NCBI GenBank assembly: GCA_963853835.1
Contig: OY970824.1
Coordinates: 66,482,884-66,546,883 of the forward strand
DNA from: Calendula officinalis
Lineage: Eukaryota > Streptophyta > Magnoliopsida > Asterales > Asteraceae
Direction of reading: 5' to 3'
DNA: 64,000 nt
Below are positions 11,195 through 25,841 of this stretch, piece after piece; the stretch's first letter is position 1; the number at the start of each line of letters is the position of its first letter. The notes under the pieces are model-generated. The model searched no databases. It was not told where the DNA came from and saw only the letters and a program-made list of their open reading frames with translations. Made by a program: the position numbers and the translations under genes.

Positions 11195-11507
11195 GTGCCT
11201 CCGATTCAAAATAAGTGGTACATTTTCTTTATTGAGGTGATTCAAAATAAGTGATACACTTTAAAAAGTTACCTTATTTGGCAAAATATAGTGAACCAAC
11301 ACCCACTAACTATCTACTTTAACAAAGTGAAATGACTATTTTACCCTTACTTTTTATTTTTAAACATCATTAACCCCACTTTATTCAAAAGATGTAGGAT
11401 TCATTGCTCACTAACCATCCAATTAATCTAATTTAACCATCATTATAATTTTTTGCCTCAAAACCGTGAAACCCAAAGTGTATCACTTATTTTGAATCGG
11501 AGGAAGT
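11195..11507. mobile_element. Stowaway-like MITE (copy 3)
   Basis: TA flanks; ends GTGCCTCCGATTCAAAATAA and CTTATTTTGAATCGGAGGAA. It is inverted relative to copy 2, about 600 bp away, so the two could pair as a large hairpin in a transcript. Confidence 0.8.
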
Positions 11508-11826
11508 AATTAATTCTATTTAAAAATGATTTTTTTGGTTCGACCAACCGCTTCATAACTAAGTTATAACCATCGATTTAATAGGCTTATTTCGAACAAC
11601 TGCCTATCTATTTTCCAATTTAACAGACCAATTAAAGTGGATTTTTAAAACATTAATAACACCCAACTAACTTTTAGTTCCACAAAAATAACCTTTCCAT
11701 TGTTTTAATAAGTCGGTTCCCATTAATCAGTAGTGGGTAACAATTGGGCTTTTCTTAGTTAATAGTTAGTTAATTCTTATCTTAGTAGATACTCCGTATA
11801 TATTAGCCTTTCAGTATATGATAAAG

Positions 11827-14104
11827 TGTAACGACCGGGCCAAGAAATCCCACCAATCAAAACGAACAACTTTCTAATAACTATCTAATTACAATTAACC
11901 ATTCTAAACAGATAACAACTATACAAAATACAACAAACGGGCCAAGATCTCACTACCAACAAAGACTATGGATACAAACCAACTAACTACATAATTGGAA
12001 TACAAAACTACCCAACTACCACATACCTAAATATATGCCCGAAGTATAACCTCTAAGCCTCCGATCAACTTCAAGATCTTATATGCTTACTCTTATCTTT
12101 TCCTGTAAAAAGTTAGTCCACTAAACGGGTAAGCTACAACGAGCTTAGTGAGTTCATAAAGTACAAAATAATACTAGCATTATATACAAAACAAAGAAAT
12201 AATAACATATAAAATGGTATAAAACTATTTAAGTAATTCATATTATAGCAAGTACACATCAATGCATAACTGACCGAAAAGCTTTACAACTTAACATGAG
12301 ATTTACCGAGAATCCATCATAGCCGAGTATCAACACTTATCCGGGATCAACAAGAATCACTGAATGACTGACATTGAGAATACAACTATATCACAAGAAT
12401 CAACAAGAGTTTGCAAGATAATAAACACAATTGAGAACCAATCACCGAATCAACACTCCACGAGAATCATCACTTAACCACCGGAACCGATAGACAATAC
12501 CGCATCATGAACCAATGAGATCTCAATACCATCCAAACGAATCAAAGTGCGTCATTCCCCCTTAGGCCATTAGGGAATGAGGCCGATGAAGGTGATCAAG
12601 ACACCCCTAACCGAGTCCATGATCCAGCTTCACCACCACGGTCCATACCACTCCTCCGCCAGGTACTCCAGCGTCCACCGCTCAACATATTACACAAAGT
12701 AATACTCAAGCCGCCGTGGGTCCTCACGAAACGAAATTATCTCTCAAGGAATTCGTACGGGTAACTCATATTCGATATCAAATGAAACAATAACAACAAT
12801 GACTCCACGAGACCGGAACAATAGGATTACCACAACCCGAATCAATAAAAATGCATCTCATACTAGAGCAATCCAACCGAGACGTAACACAAGGAATTTA
12901 TACGACATGAATCGATATCAAGTGAGACACTTCAAGGATATTCCATCAATCAAGACATCTATCAAAAGATTATACACAAGGCATACTACAAATAATCACT
13001 ATATTCTTACAAGTCAATACACATAGCAAAAGTCTATTAATGAGTCAAACTTCATTTAATCATATTACAGTCAAATCACTAGAATTACCAATTCAACGTT
13101 CTAGGCATCGCATATGTGATAATAATAAACCAAATAACAATTAAACACGTAGCATTTAAATATATAACTACTAGTATACATTTGTACATAGATGAACTCA
13201 CCTGGGATCAAGCAATTTCCAACACAAGCCACGAACTCCTTTAACCACAATTCCAATGTCACCGATCAATGTAATCACCACAATCTTCCAATTGATTACC
13301 TATCATAATTATACACATCTCATTCAATATTCTAATCCATAATCACAACTAGAATAAACCCTAATCACCAATTTCCCCCAAATTGATGATGAACCAATCC
13401 CTAGACCATCAATCTATCTAAAATTGTGCATAATCACATTATAACTACGAATCTCATAGCTAGATACTTGATATGTTAACATACAACATCAATTTCAGAT
13501 TTGTGATCCAAACCCTAACCTAAGGTTCAACATTCCACCCAAATTTTTACCCAATTTAATACATGCATGAACAAAAACTAAGCATAATACCTTTATAGCT
13601 TGAACTTATGATGAAAACCCCTTAGATTTGCACCAAAATTCGTCCTTGATTCAACAAAATCGCCTGAAGATCGTACCAAACCGTAAGAAGAAGGAAAATG
13701 AGCTGAAATGGGGGGAAATCCCGATTTTATGTCTAATCTGCACAAGATAGCGCCGCTATCTGCCCAAGATAGCGCCGCTATCTCGACCCCGCGCTAAATA
13801 GCGCCGCTATTTCCAGAGATAGCGCCGCTTTTTCTAAATTTTTCGCGTTTTCCCCTTAGCTATTTCGAGTTGCTGTTCCAAATTTGCCCAAGATAGCGCC
13901 GCTATCTATGGATAGCGCCGCTATCTACCCAGAATGCTGCAATTTTCAACTTTTCTCCCATTTTAACTTATCCCATTTAATCAATTACCCAAAACACAGA
14001 TTTTTAACAATACTTCCATCTAACAAAACTTATTACCTTATCATTTACCAGTTATTATCAGTCTTAAAAATTTCCAACTCTCAAAATAAAACACGTATGT
14101 TACA
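11827..14104 (-). repeat. LTR of element A (3' LTR)
   Basis: 2,278 bp, TG...CA bounded, directly preceded by TSD TAAAG. It contains the palindrome array at about 13745-13925. No transcript start can be assigned. Confidence 0.88.
13745..13925. repeat. array of short palindromes AGATAGCG-C-CGCTATCT in left LTR of A
   Basis: Six copies of a 15-17 bp inverted repeat (GATAGCG, one central base, CGCTATC) at about 13745, 13767, 13797, 13816, 13891 and 13909. The fourth copy has lost its right arm (CGCTTTTTC), whereas the matching copy in the right LTR is intact. In element orientation the array lies about 180-360 bases from the LTR 5' end, i.e. in the U3 region. Confidence 0.85.
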
Positions 14105-16485
14105 ATTACCTCCTCCTTTTAAGAATTTCGTCCCGAAATTAGGTTGACTTGAACGAAATAGCATCCTTGATTTTATCATCCTTTCTTTCCTCAATCACCA
14201 TTCCATCTATGAACATTTCATTCTTTAGTTTTTCCATTTGACTAATACTGGCTACATATTCCAATTTCTTAACAACTTTGACTTATGTCAAAAGAACCGT
14301 TTTGCCAAATATATCTACATTATTAACAATAAACATATGAAATACCTTCAATCAACAAATACCTTCCATATTACTCGATCACTCAAACAAGCCAAAAATT
14401 CATATGAATTGCAATTCTTTAATTCATACCATGGTCAAAATCAGACACTTATTTTATATGCAAAACCAAGACCACCTTCTTTGACCAATTCACGTTTAAC
14501 CAAATTATTACTCAAACGGGTCAAAACCATACTATTTCAAAATTTAGTATGTAACGAGTTACATTCTAGCCATACCAATACGCATATAATGACAGATTCA
14601 TGTTTAACCGTTCCTTCCTTAAAACAGGCCAAATTCCTAATATTATCATTAAAAATTTAACAATTAACTTAACAAATATGGTATTCATTAATTACATACC
14701 TTTTTCAATTTCTTCATATTCTTAATCATATTGACTTTGACTTCAGTCAATATCAGTCAAAGGAGCCATTTCATCGAGTGTATTCAAACTTCCCTTCCAT
14801 TCCTTTCTAGGTATAAATCGATCTCCCATGACAATTCTCTAGGACTAATTCCAATTACGCCACCGGTATCCATAATTTTCATTCATTACATGAGATTAGT
14901 CGGCATTCCTTTAACTAAATTTCATCACATGATCCTTTGCTTCAGACTCTTACCCTGCATTAAACTCATTTCAATCTTTTGAACATTGATAAACTATCCA
15001 TTATTATTACAGTAAACCGCAATCTATTAAGTCAACTCGATTATTAGTTAACCATTCGTCATGCCTAAATTGATAATTACATTACAAGGCTTAGATACAA
15101 AATACAGTTCCTTCATAATTCTTACTTATAAACATATTCATTAACCTTGAATCTTGTGCTATTTCTAGTACATTACCAATTTTAAATATCCATAACCGAT
15201 TACTACACACTTCCCCCCTATCAACAACTTTGTTCCCAAACTATTCCTCAGACCAGATCAAATTTTATGTCATTTAACAAATTTTCAATTCATACTATTC
15301 CCAAAGTCAAAGTTGGATCTCATATACATGGTCAAAACTTCGTAACATAACCAATTACTTGTTCTATATACATAGCCAATACTTTATATTGATTCAAGTT
15401 CTATTTTTAACTAATTATTCCGCAATTGAATCCAAATGCATGATACTGAGATTTATGTTAAACTAATTGCATCATAACCACCTCAATAACCACATTATAT
15501 TCAGTTCATACTAATTAAGTTCCAGTTTAGTCAACATCTACTAACATGATCAAAGTCCAAACTCATATTATGATTAACCTTACCATAGTTCCTAGCTCAT
15601 CCAAGTTCCATACTTCAGTATTCTTTTAGTTTTATTATTCTCGGGTTTCAAGTTTTGCTCATAGCCTATCTAACTCGTCGAGGATATCAATATCATCTCC
15701 GCATACAATACCCATTCTACATCACTAACGCATTTATAGGAAAAGAATTACCACTTACAAGAACCAATTTATTCATTAATTCACCATTCTATTTTCACCC
15801 TACACTTACTCGGGTTATTCCCTTTCAACCAAATTTCGGTCCATCTTTTCTAAAACACATAAGGTTGTCTATATACTTCATTACCTAATCCGATCCAATA
15901 ATAATGTTTAAACTTGACAAATTCTATGAACCCTAGATCAATATAGAATTTGTGGTCATTAATTTCCAATACTTAAATCCTCATATCCTTTGTGACCATT
16001 AAAGTTTCACTTTTCACAACATCAACATATATATAACAGATTCATTATCGGATAAGAAAACCATATTAAAGATCAAACGAATCTAGTAACACACAATAAA
16101 TCAGATTCTTCATAATCAAACAATCTACAAACGATTAGAGTATTAACAAGAAATGTACCAATTTTGACGTTAGCATCCTCGTAAGCTTCCTCAGAGGTAT
16201 TTGAACACACAACCTCTTGCCTTAGGAACCTCCTCCTTTCGCTTAGAGTACCCGTCACAAAATACTGATGAACCAAAGTTTCATTTTCGGCGACTTGTTA
16301 GAAAGAGTAGAGTATTGACACTTTCGGTATCCCAACTTTCCGTAAGACTAATAATTGCATCCTTGTACGGACAGCTAAACCTTTTATGTCCGTTTTCACC
16401 ACAACCGTAACACTTCAAGGTTCTTGATAATTCTCACATCGTCCATTATAATTTCTACTACAGTGTCGACGTTTACAGGTTGCAC
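14105..16485 (-). mobile_element. element A interior, left part (after gag)
   Basis: From left to right it holds the purine tract, then AT-rich sequence with no intact ORF, then the zinc knuckle at 16371-16412. Plus-strand ORFs such as 14238-14660 are not recognisable proteins. The polymerase domains expected here are absent or too decayed to see. Confidence 0.6.
16371..16412 (-). pseudogene. gag CCHC zinc-knuckle remnant of element A
   Basis: The minus strand encodes CYGCGENGHKRFSC, a perfect CX2CX4HX4C nucleic-acid-binding knuckle typical of LTR-retrotransposon gag. It lies immediately left of the insertion point of element B. Removing B places it about 1.2 kb from the 5' LTR of A, as expected for gag. 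Confidence 0.8.
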
Positions 16486-19012
16486 TGTAACACCCTAAAA
16501 TTTACAAAATTTTTAAAATTTTTAAATTCAAAATTATAATCAAAAAGGTCCCATAAATAATCCCCCAAAATAATTATTTAATATAAAATGTATTTAATGC
16601 GGAAATGTCTTAAATAAAATTCAGAGTTTTGAAATAATAAAAACGTTTCACATCAGCACTAAGAAGTAATACAGCAGTCAACCGTCCACCTTCTCCTTTC
16701 CTTTGCTAGCACCTGAAAAATGGGAGGGAGTTTTTGGGTCAGCGGGGAAGCTGAGTGAATAAACTCAAAATGCAAACAACTACAACATACAATACATGAG
16801 GGCACACAGGTGAACTCCTAATCATTTACCACTAAGTTAATTTCTCAGTTTTTGTATCTTTTAAATTTATATAGCGCGCTTGTGTAACTCGAGTCGAGAG
16901 ATCAACCTCGCCTCTCCTTACACTAAAATGCCACAAGGGCCCACACAGAATTTGCCACAAGGGCCCACACAGAATTTGCCACAAGGGCCCACACAGAATT
17001 TGCCACAAGGGCCCACACAGAATTTGCCACAAGGGCCCACACAGAATTTCCACTGAGATTTATTAATTATTTTTATGTTTTCAACTCCTAACATAAACCA
17101 CACAGATAGCCCTATCACTTAGTAGCACAAAATGACTTGGTACCGGCTCAGATACTCGGCACGTCCGTCTCAGATCAGTAGTATGCAAAACAGTCACTCA
17201 GATAACAGATCAACACACAGAAAGTACAACAGATCAAAACAGTTAACCATATGAGTCATGCACGTATCGTTATAACTGAATACACGGTGAGAATACTCAC
17301 CTCCAAAACGTATGCTCCGAAGATCTCTCAGTCCTCTATACTACTGTCCAGCTATCGTCTAGACGTCCTAAAAGAAACACGAAAAATAACCCTAATTAAA
17401 CCCAACTCTAAAACTTGTTTTAAAATGTATAGTTTCCCGATTAGGAACCCCAAATTTTGAATTAATACCTGAGCTAGATAAGAATATAACCATTTCCTTT
17501 TCTTAAAACAATTATAAAAGTCATTTTCCAGATTTACTTTTAATCATAAACATTTTCTTTAACATGATTAAAATCATATATTTAACTTTTGTCCATGTGC
17601 CAAAAACCCACACTACTCTTTTTAGATAAAACATAAAATTTCTCTTGTGATTTATTAAACAGAAGCAATACGGAGCTTTTCTACCAAGTTTTTCTCTCAA
17701 AAATTATCATAACAAAATCATGACTATAAAAGGCCAACCCATTTTCAATTTCCAGCGCATGGACCAAAACAAGTGAGGAAAAAGACAAATAAATTTCCCT
17801 GATAATAATTATAATAATTAGAATAACAAAACCACTCAATCTGACAAAAGAATAAGTTCTAAAATATCCATTAGACATTTGATATGCTTGCGATTCATTA
17901 AACAAACTGAAGGTTAAAACAAAACTGGAGTAAAACAAAGCTTACCGGCGAACATAAATGTTGAGCTCAAAACAACGACGGCGAGCTGAAACTGGTACCA
18001 GAATAGAAGCATGCGGAGCTCACGCTCAACGACGGAACAGAAACGTGTTGCGGTGGTGAACGGAGGTCGGGGACAGAGATAGTAACGGTGTAACTTTCCG
18101 GCTCAGAAACTCGAATGGGTTTGCGACGGTCCCTCGACAACAATCAGGAATGAAGACTTTCACTGGCCACGGGATGTACGGCGGTGGAGAGCTCAACACA
18201 ATACGGTGGAGTTGAAGGTAACGACGGCGGAAGGAAAGAAACGAGATGGGTTTACGGTGTTAAACGGAAGATAAGGTGGTGCTATAAAAACAGAAACAGA
18301 ATTGGTATTGGTCCGCCGGAATGAGAACAACACTGAACCCAATTGATGGCCGGAATCTATGGTTGTTCGATGGTGCTCAAGCTTGCCGATATCCGGGTAA
18401 AACGGGGAGACAAGGATTACCGGAAATAAGAAAACTTAGTTCATTGGAGAAGAAGAAAGCTTGATTCACCGTAAATAGAAAGGCAACGATGAGAGGCTGA
18501 TCGGGAATGGTTCAGTGCGAGGTGACGAAGGTTTCTTCGGGTGAGGTTTTCAGACAACAACAGAAGATTGGATGTGTATTGGCGGCTAGGGTTAATGAGA
18601 CCTAATTTCTATTTAAATAATGATACGTGACACGAAATACTTGGCCCACCCTAGATCGAAATTGCTTGCAAGTGGCCCAAATCCTCAATGGCGCATGAGC
18701 CCATGACTCTACTTAACCGGACCCTACTCTTGTCCACAAAATACCGACACAAATAATTTTAATTAGGGGCTCGGCCCTAATAATTCTACCAGTCCACGAA
18801 GGAAAGAAAAAGAACCAGTGAGGGGATTTAAAGCATTGTGATAATAAAATGTTACACCGAATAAATGAAACGTCACACCACAAAATAATTAATGAGCACA
18901 TAATTGCATAACATAACACCTCACATATTTATTTCACCAAATAAATAGTATGATAAAGTTTAATAATGAATAAAACATAATTAAAATAAATTATGAAATT
19001 TGGGGCGTTACA
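16486..19012 (-). repeat. LTR of element B (3' LTR)
   Basis: 2,527 bp, TGTAACACCC...GGCGTTACA, with five copies of a 24-bp tandem repeat at about 16928-17050. Confidence 0.9.
16928..17050. repeat. 24-bp minisatellite, 5 units
   Basis: The unit is GCCACAAGGGCCCACACAGA followed by ATTT, repeated five times head to tail. It contains the palindrome GGGCCC. The partner LTR has six units at 23750-23875. Confidence 0.92.
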
Positions 19013-19456
19013 ACTCAACTCCACTTGAAATAGACTTCGTCCCCGAAGTCATTGCTCGGAAAAAGCTTAGTGTATTGACGTTGCATCTCTGACACGTGCA
19101 AATAAAACACCATCACGGGCTCGTCAACGATATATATCTCTAAACGGGGAAACACGAAAAGGTTACGAAATAAAAGAAGCTTTTTAGGGTGACCTACTCG
19201 ATCAGAATGAGTCTCCGGTTCTCGCAACTGCACATACAAATCTTCTATCTTTGGTGGCGCAAGACGGTAATGACAAAAATCGGAACGCTCTTTAAGGATC
19301 TTGGTTTCACGTCGAGAATCGTGTCGACACATGCGCCAAAAACAATCCACAACAGCATACTGAAGATGTCTTCTTGCCCTCGCAGTTAAACACGGTGCCT
19401 GCACCAAGCAGTTAATGTCGCGTTGAATCGCCGATTCAACTCCACTTGGAGGTTTG

Positions 19457-19666
19457 CTACGGATTTGTTTGTCGACTGATGATCTCGGCGTGGTACTCGG
19501 TCATCCAATCCATCTCCAAAATCACACACGGCCTTCTTATGGCGATAACAATAAATTTATGGGACATCAGTTTTCTGAAGACATCAGAAACAAGTGGGTG
19601 GGTCGCCCCACTGCCAAATAACACAAAAGCAGACACGTTGTTCACAAAAATGTACTTATCACACAT
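19457..19666 (-). pseudogene. retropepsin (aspartic protease) remnant of element B
   Basis: The 69-aa open frame contains NNVSAFVLFGSGATHPLVS and VILEMDWMTEYHAEI. These align with the plant retrotransposon protease pattern LFDSGATHSFVS ... VILGMDWL. The catalytic Asp of DSG is Gly here (GGC codon) and the flap Gly before MDW is Glu, so the enzyme would be inactive. Family assignment is from motif recognition. Confidence 0.75.
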
Positions 19667-20269
19667 AAATCACATATAATGCATACAAAATTCAAAATCA
19701 CCCAGTAGTACTCATGCAATTTACTCAGAAATGTCACTCAAGAATGAACTCAGAAGTCTAACTCGGAATATATCTCAGAATTATAACCTAGAAATCCAAT
19801 CTCAAATATTTTAACTCATAAATAAACCCATAAATGTAACTCAGAAATTTTAACTGAGAAATAAACTGATAAATGTAACTTAGAAATTTTAACTCAGAAA
19901 TAAACCCAGAATATAACTCATAATGTAGAAATATTTATCATTAGTAGCGTTACCTACCACAAATAAATCTCATATATAATCATGAAAAGGCATAATTACG
20001 CACATCTGATTCATCTCTCATCTAGTCCTTTATGTATATTAGATCAACTCTGATTATTAATTAAGATATATGTACCAACATCCAGAACGAATTACTTCAC
20101 TATTAAATATAATTTTCCAAATTACTCAGTTTGCATATATTTCAATTACACTTAATTAAAATTTTCATATAACTTATGTTAAACCTCGACTAATGACTTC
20201 CCATTAATAAATTTATAAATTTTCTCTAGATTATTTTGACTACATATTTACTTATGTACTCTGATTACC

Positions 20270-20374
<105 letters not shown>

Positions 20375-23285
20375 CAATTAAACATCATAAACATCGTACG
20401 CTTACCTTAATAATTTCTCATTACTCAACTCGTGAATTAATTCATTAGCACTCATGTACTCGATACTCGATTGCCCTTTATTCATTAATTTAATAATAAA
20501 ATATATTATTTGATAAACTATATATTCACAGATAAAATTTTCTCATAAAGATTATATAACTCCTCGAAATTTTAAATATTTAATAATTTAATAATAAGAT
20601 ATATAATCTGGTAAATCTAAATAGAACATATTACTCATAAATAAAGTTTTCTCACAAATTTTTTTTTTTTTTTTATACCTCAAAAATTTTTAACAAAACT
20701 TTCCATTATTTTAAAATTGTTCTCTTTTAGCCCATTTTAGTCATTTGTTCATTTGACTCGATTTAAAAAATTTTATAACTCAAATTTACTCAATAATCAA
20801 TCTAAATGAAATTTTCTCATTCGTTTTAATAATTCATTATCACTCCAATTTAACGACTTCCTTTTAACTAATTTCCTTAAAATTTCACTGTAGCGGTTTT
20901 CTCATATCCACCTCATTAATAAGTTCTTGTTAATTAAATTTTAATAATTCCTCATTATCTCATTAGCTCATTATATCATTATAGTCACACCGATATAAGT
21001 ATACTTATCTTATTTGTATATAATTAGAGTACTTACTATTTCTCTTTTGCACAATTGCAATCATCCCAATTAACTCAATTAATTAATTTCTCAATTACCC
21101 CGAGTTATCGACTCAATAATTACACTATAAAATGAACTTAATCACTAGTTACCCAGTTTGACAGTTACTCTTATAAATTTTTATAATTAAGTATACACAT
21201 ATAATATATCTAGATTTCATTCTTTAAAATGTTCACCTAGAAAAATCTTTTCGTATAAGCATCATGGCCATAATATTTTAAAATTTATGGTTAATTATAA
21301 TTATATCTTGGCAATTTCCCTTTTTACCCTACTCAACTCCACTTGGAGATAAACTCGTCCTCGAGTTTGGAAACTGGCATTCTCTATCATATTAAAACAA
21401 GCAAGCATATCAACACACAAACAATTAGGATACACATACTAATTTCACAATAACAAGCATTGGTCTATCGTTCCCCTCAAAATCTTCCCGTAACCAACCA
21501 AAAATCATGTGTGTAAGGTAATAGGGGCCCTCTATTACTTTAGACACCTACCTTTGTTTGGTCACAGGTCAATCCCAAAGTTTACAACTTCCCACACAAA
21601 ATCCACCAACAATTCACACTCAGAAGAAAAAAAAAAATAATAACAAATTATTTTCCATATATGATAGTAACAGATAACAGATATGCACCCAGTTATGTGT
21701 ACTCAAAGTCTTATAAACATTACTCAGAAAATCATACGTATACTAAATCTCATACGTTATACTCATAACTCAGATTCACGTAAATTTTAAATTTTCGCTG
21801 CTTTCACAGTATAAATCTCATCCAATAGTCTTGGTTAGTAACCACTCATCTATCTTAGTTCGCTTTTATTTCTTTTAGCTCGTGTTAATAATTCTCATTT
21901 ACTCGACTTGATTGCTTCTCATTAACCCACTATATTAATTACTATTAAGCTCGCTTCAATAAATAATCTTTTAAAATAAATAAAATGTTCACCTTTTTTT
22001 TTTTTTACTATTTCTCATAAAAACTAAATGTGAGTCAGCATTAAAATACGTAAATTAAAAAAAGAATCATTCAATTAGAGAGTAAAATTTTAAAAGGATT
22101 TATAATTTAAGAATATTTAAATAAAAAAAATTCTTAATCAAATTTGATTTAATAATCTCTTATTTACTCGTTATTCACATTTAAAAATTATGGATTTTCA
22201 CACTCAACTATTTAAATCACATACTTAAAAGGTTTTCTCATTTGATCTCAATTTAAATAATCCCAGTTTATTATTTTTTTTTTCAGCGTAAAGATTTTCT
22301 CAATACATCGCGTCTCATCTCTTCATAAAAGCTTTTTTTTTTATCCAAAGATTTATAACACTCGAAATTCTCATAAATTTAAAAATTTTAAATTTGATAA
22401 ATAATTCAAAAGGTTCCACTAAAAAAATCTCAATTGATAATTCAATAATTAAAAACATGTTTAATCCAAATGAAGTTTTAAAATTAAAAACTAAAACGAC
22501 TCTGAATAACAGATAGAAATAAAATATCGTCTAGCTCAAATGTAAATAATTTAAAATAATTATCATTTTTAAATAAATTGTTTTTTTTTTAAATATGTCC
22601 TCGGTATTTTCGCTTTTGCTCGACTTAATGAACTGTTACAAAAATATTCTTTTGATAATAAAAACATCTTTCTTTCACTCGTTTCACAGCTTACTCGTTT
22701 CAATAACTCTTTCTATTAAGTGTTTTCCCAAAACAAAAAGTTTTAGTATTTTATCAATATGAAAAATTTATTACTCCTCTTTTCGTATTTACCCCAAAAT
22801 ATGTTCTCGTTAAATAATTTATGAAGTTTATATCATAATTTTACATTCATTTATTACCCTTATTGGTTAGAAGTTCTCAGAATTATAAAATCTCACAGAT
22901 TATATCAAATATTATGTAATTATAGTTTTTAGCATGTATAACGCAGATGTACTTAGAATTACACACGAAAAATATACTAAGAAAAGCGATCCTCGTCGCG
23001 AAATACCCTCAACGTTAAATTAAAATTATACTCAAAATAATAACAGCAATTCTCATATTTGTCATTCCTCAAAACACATAATACAACGAAATTCCCAAAT
23101 AAATAAAAGGTCTTAAATATTACCAGCAGCAGGAAAACGAGGGTCGACGTGACATGCTGTACGTTTGATGTGAAACTTCTCTCAGAAAACTGTTTTACCT
23201 TTTTCTAAAAAAAACATTTTCAACTTGAGTTTGAATTCGCCCCTTGCGAATCCAAATCCCTCAAGTCAGTGCTCTGATACCAACT

Positions 23286-25836
23286 TGTAACACCCTAAAA
23301 TTTACAAAATTTTTAAAATTTTTAAATTCAAAATTATAATCAAAAAGGTCCCATAAATAATCCCCCAAAATAATTATTTAATATAAAATGTATTTAATGC
23401 GGAAATGTCTTAAATAAAATTCAGAGTTTTGAAATAATAAAAACGTTTCACATCAGCACTAAGAAGTAATACAGCAGTCAACCGTCCACCTTCTCCTTTC
23501 CTTTGCTAGCACCTGAAAAATGGGAGGGAGTTTTTGGGTCAGCGGGGAAGCTGAGTGAATAAACTCAAAATGCAAACAACTACAACATACAATACATGAG
23601 GGCACACAGGTGAACTCCTAATCATTTACCACTAAGTTAATTTCTCAGTTTTTGTATCTTTTAAATTTATATAGCGCGCTTGTGTAACTCGAGTCGAGAG
23701 ATCAACCTCGCCTCTCCTTACACTAAAATGCCACAAGGGCCCACACAGAATTTGCCACAAGGGCCCACACAGAATTTGCCACAAGGGCCCACACGAAATT
23801 TGCCACAAGGGCCCACACAGAATTTGCCACAAGGGCCCACACAGAATTTGCCACAAGGGCCCACACAGAATTTCCACTGAGATTTATTAATTATTTTTAT
23901 GTTTTCAACTCCTAACATAAACCACACAGATAGCCCTATCACTTAGTAGCACAAAATGACTTGGTACCGGCTCAGATACTCGGCACGTCCGTCTCAGATC
24001 AGTAGTATGCAAAACAGTCACTCAGATAACAGATCAACACACAGAAAGTACAACAGATCAAAACAGTTAACCATATGAGTCATGCACGTATCGTTATAAC
24101 TGAATACACGGTGAGAATACTCACCTCCAAAACGTATGCTCCGAAGATCTCTCAGTCCTCTATACTACTGTCCAGCTATCGTCTAGACGTCCTAAAAGAA
24201 ACACGAAAAATAACCCTAATTAAACCCAACTCTAAAACTTGTTTTAAAATGTATAGTTTCCCGATTAGGAACCCCAAATTTTGAATTAATACCTGAGCTA
24301 GATAAGAATATAACCATTTCCTTTTCTTAAAACAATTATAAAAGTCATTTTCCAGATTTACTTTTAATCATAAACATTTTCTTTAACATGATTAAAATCA
24401 TATATTTAACTTTTGTCCATGTGCCAAAAACCCACACTACTCTTTTTAGATAAAACATAAAATTTCTCTTGTGATTTATTAAACAGAAGCAATACGGAGC
24501 TTTTCTACCAAGTTTTTCTCTCAAAAATTATCATAACAAAATCATGACTATAAAAGGCCAACCCATTTTCAATTTCCAGCGCATGGACCAAAACAAGTGA
24601 GGAAAAAGACAAATAAATTTCCCTGATAATAATTATAATAATTAGAATAACAAAACCACTCAATCTGACAAAAGAATAAGTTCTAAAATATCCATTAGAC
24701 ATTTGATATGCTTGCGATTCATTAAACAAACTGAAGGTTAAAACAAAACTGGAGTAAAACAAAGCTTACCGGCGAACATAAATGTTGAGCTCAAAACAAC
24801 GACGGCGAGCTGAAACTGGTACCGGAATAGAAGCATGCGGAGCTCACGCTCAACGACGGAACAGAAACGTGTTGCGGTGGTGAACGGAGGTCGGGGACAG
24901 AGATAGTAACGGTGTAACTTTCCGGCTCAGAAACTCGAATGGGTTTGCGACGGTCCCTCGACAACAATCAGGAATGAAGACTTTCACTGGCCACGGGATG
25001 TACGGCGGTGGAGAGCTCAACACAATACGGTGGAGTTGAAGGTAACGACGGCGGAAGGAAAGAAACGAGATGGGTTTACGGTGTTAAACGGAAGATAAGG
25101 TGGTGCTATAAAAACAGAAACAGAATTGGTATTGGTCCGCCGGAATGAGAACAACACTGAACCCAATTGATGGCCGGAATCTATGGTTGTTCGATGGTGC
25201 TCAAGCTTGCCGATATCCGGGTAAAACGGGGAGACAAGGATTACCGGAAATAAGAAAACTTAGTTCATTGGAGAAGAAGAAAGCTTGATTCACCGTAAAT
25301 AGAAAGGCAACGATGAGAGGCTGATCGGGAATGGTTCAGTGCGAGGTGACGAAGGTTTCTTCGGGTGAGGTTTTCAGACAACAACAGAAGATTGGATGTG
25401 TATTGGCGGCTAGGGTTAATGAGACCTAATTTCTATTTAAATAATGATACGTGACACGAAATACTTGGCCCACCCTAGATCGAAATTGCTTGCAAGTGGC
25501 CCAAATCCTCAATGGCGCATGAGCCCATGACTCTACTTAACCGGACCCTACTCTTGTCCACAAAATACCGACACAAACAATTTTAATTAGGGGCTCGGCC
25601 CTAATAATTCTACCAGTCCACGAAGGAAAGAAAAAGAACCAGTGAGGGGATTTAAAGCATTGTGATAATAAAATGTTACACCGAATAAATGAAACGTCAC
25701 ACCATAAAATAATTAATGAGCACATAATTGCATAACATAACACCTCACATATTTATTTCACCAAATAAATAGTATGATAAAGTTTAATAATGAATAAAAC
25801 ATAATTAAAATAAATTATGAAATTTGGGGCGTTACA
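23286..25836 (-). repeat. LTR of element B (5' LTR)
   Basis: 2,551 bp, nearly identical to 16486-19012. It has six units of the 24-bp repeat (23750-23875), one of them variant (CACGAAATTT for CACAGAATTT). Confidence 0.9.
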
Positions 25837-25841
25837 TGCAC

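Noticed and set aside
14238..14660. 140-aa plus-strand ORF inside element A
   Set aside because: Opposite to the element's coding direction and low in recognisable motifs; an antisense shadow of decayed coding DNA.
16928..17050. Regular direct repeats resembling a CRISPR array
   Set aside because: The units are contiguous 24-mers with no unique spacers, lie inside an LTR and have a second copy in the partner LTR. It is a minisatellite in a eukaryotic genome.
23632..23942. Repetitive ORFs (ILCGPLWQ, KFCVGPCG, NLPQGPTQ)
   Set aside because: All are translations of the 24-bp minisatellite, which stays open in several frames because its length is a multiple of three.
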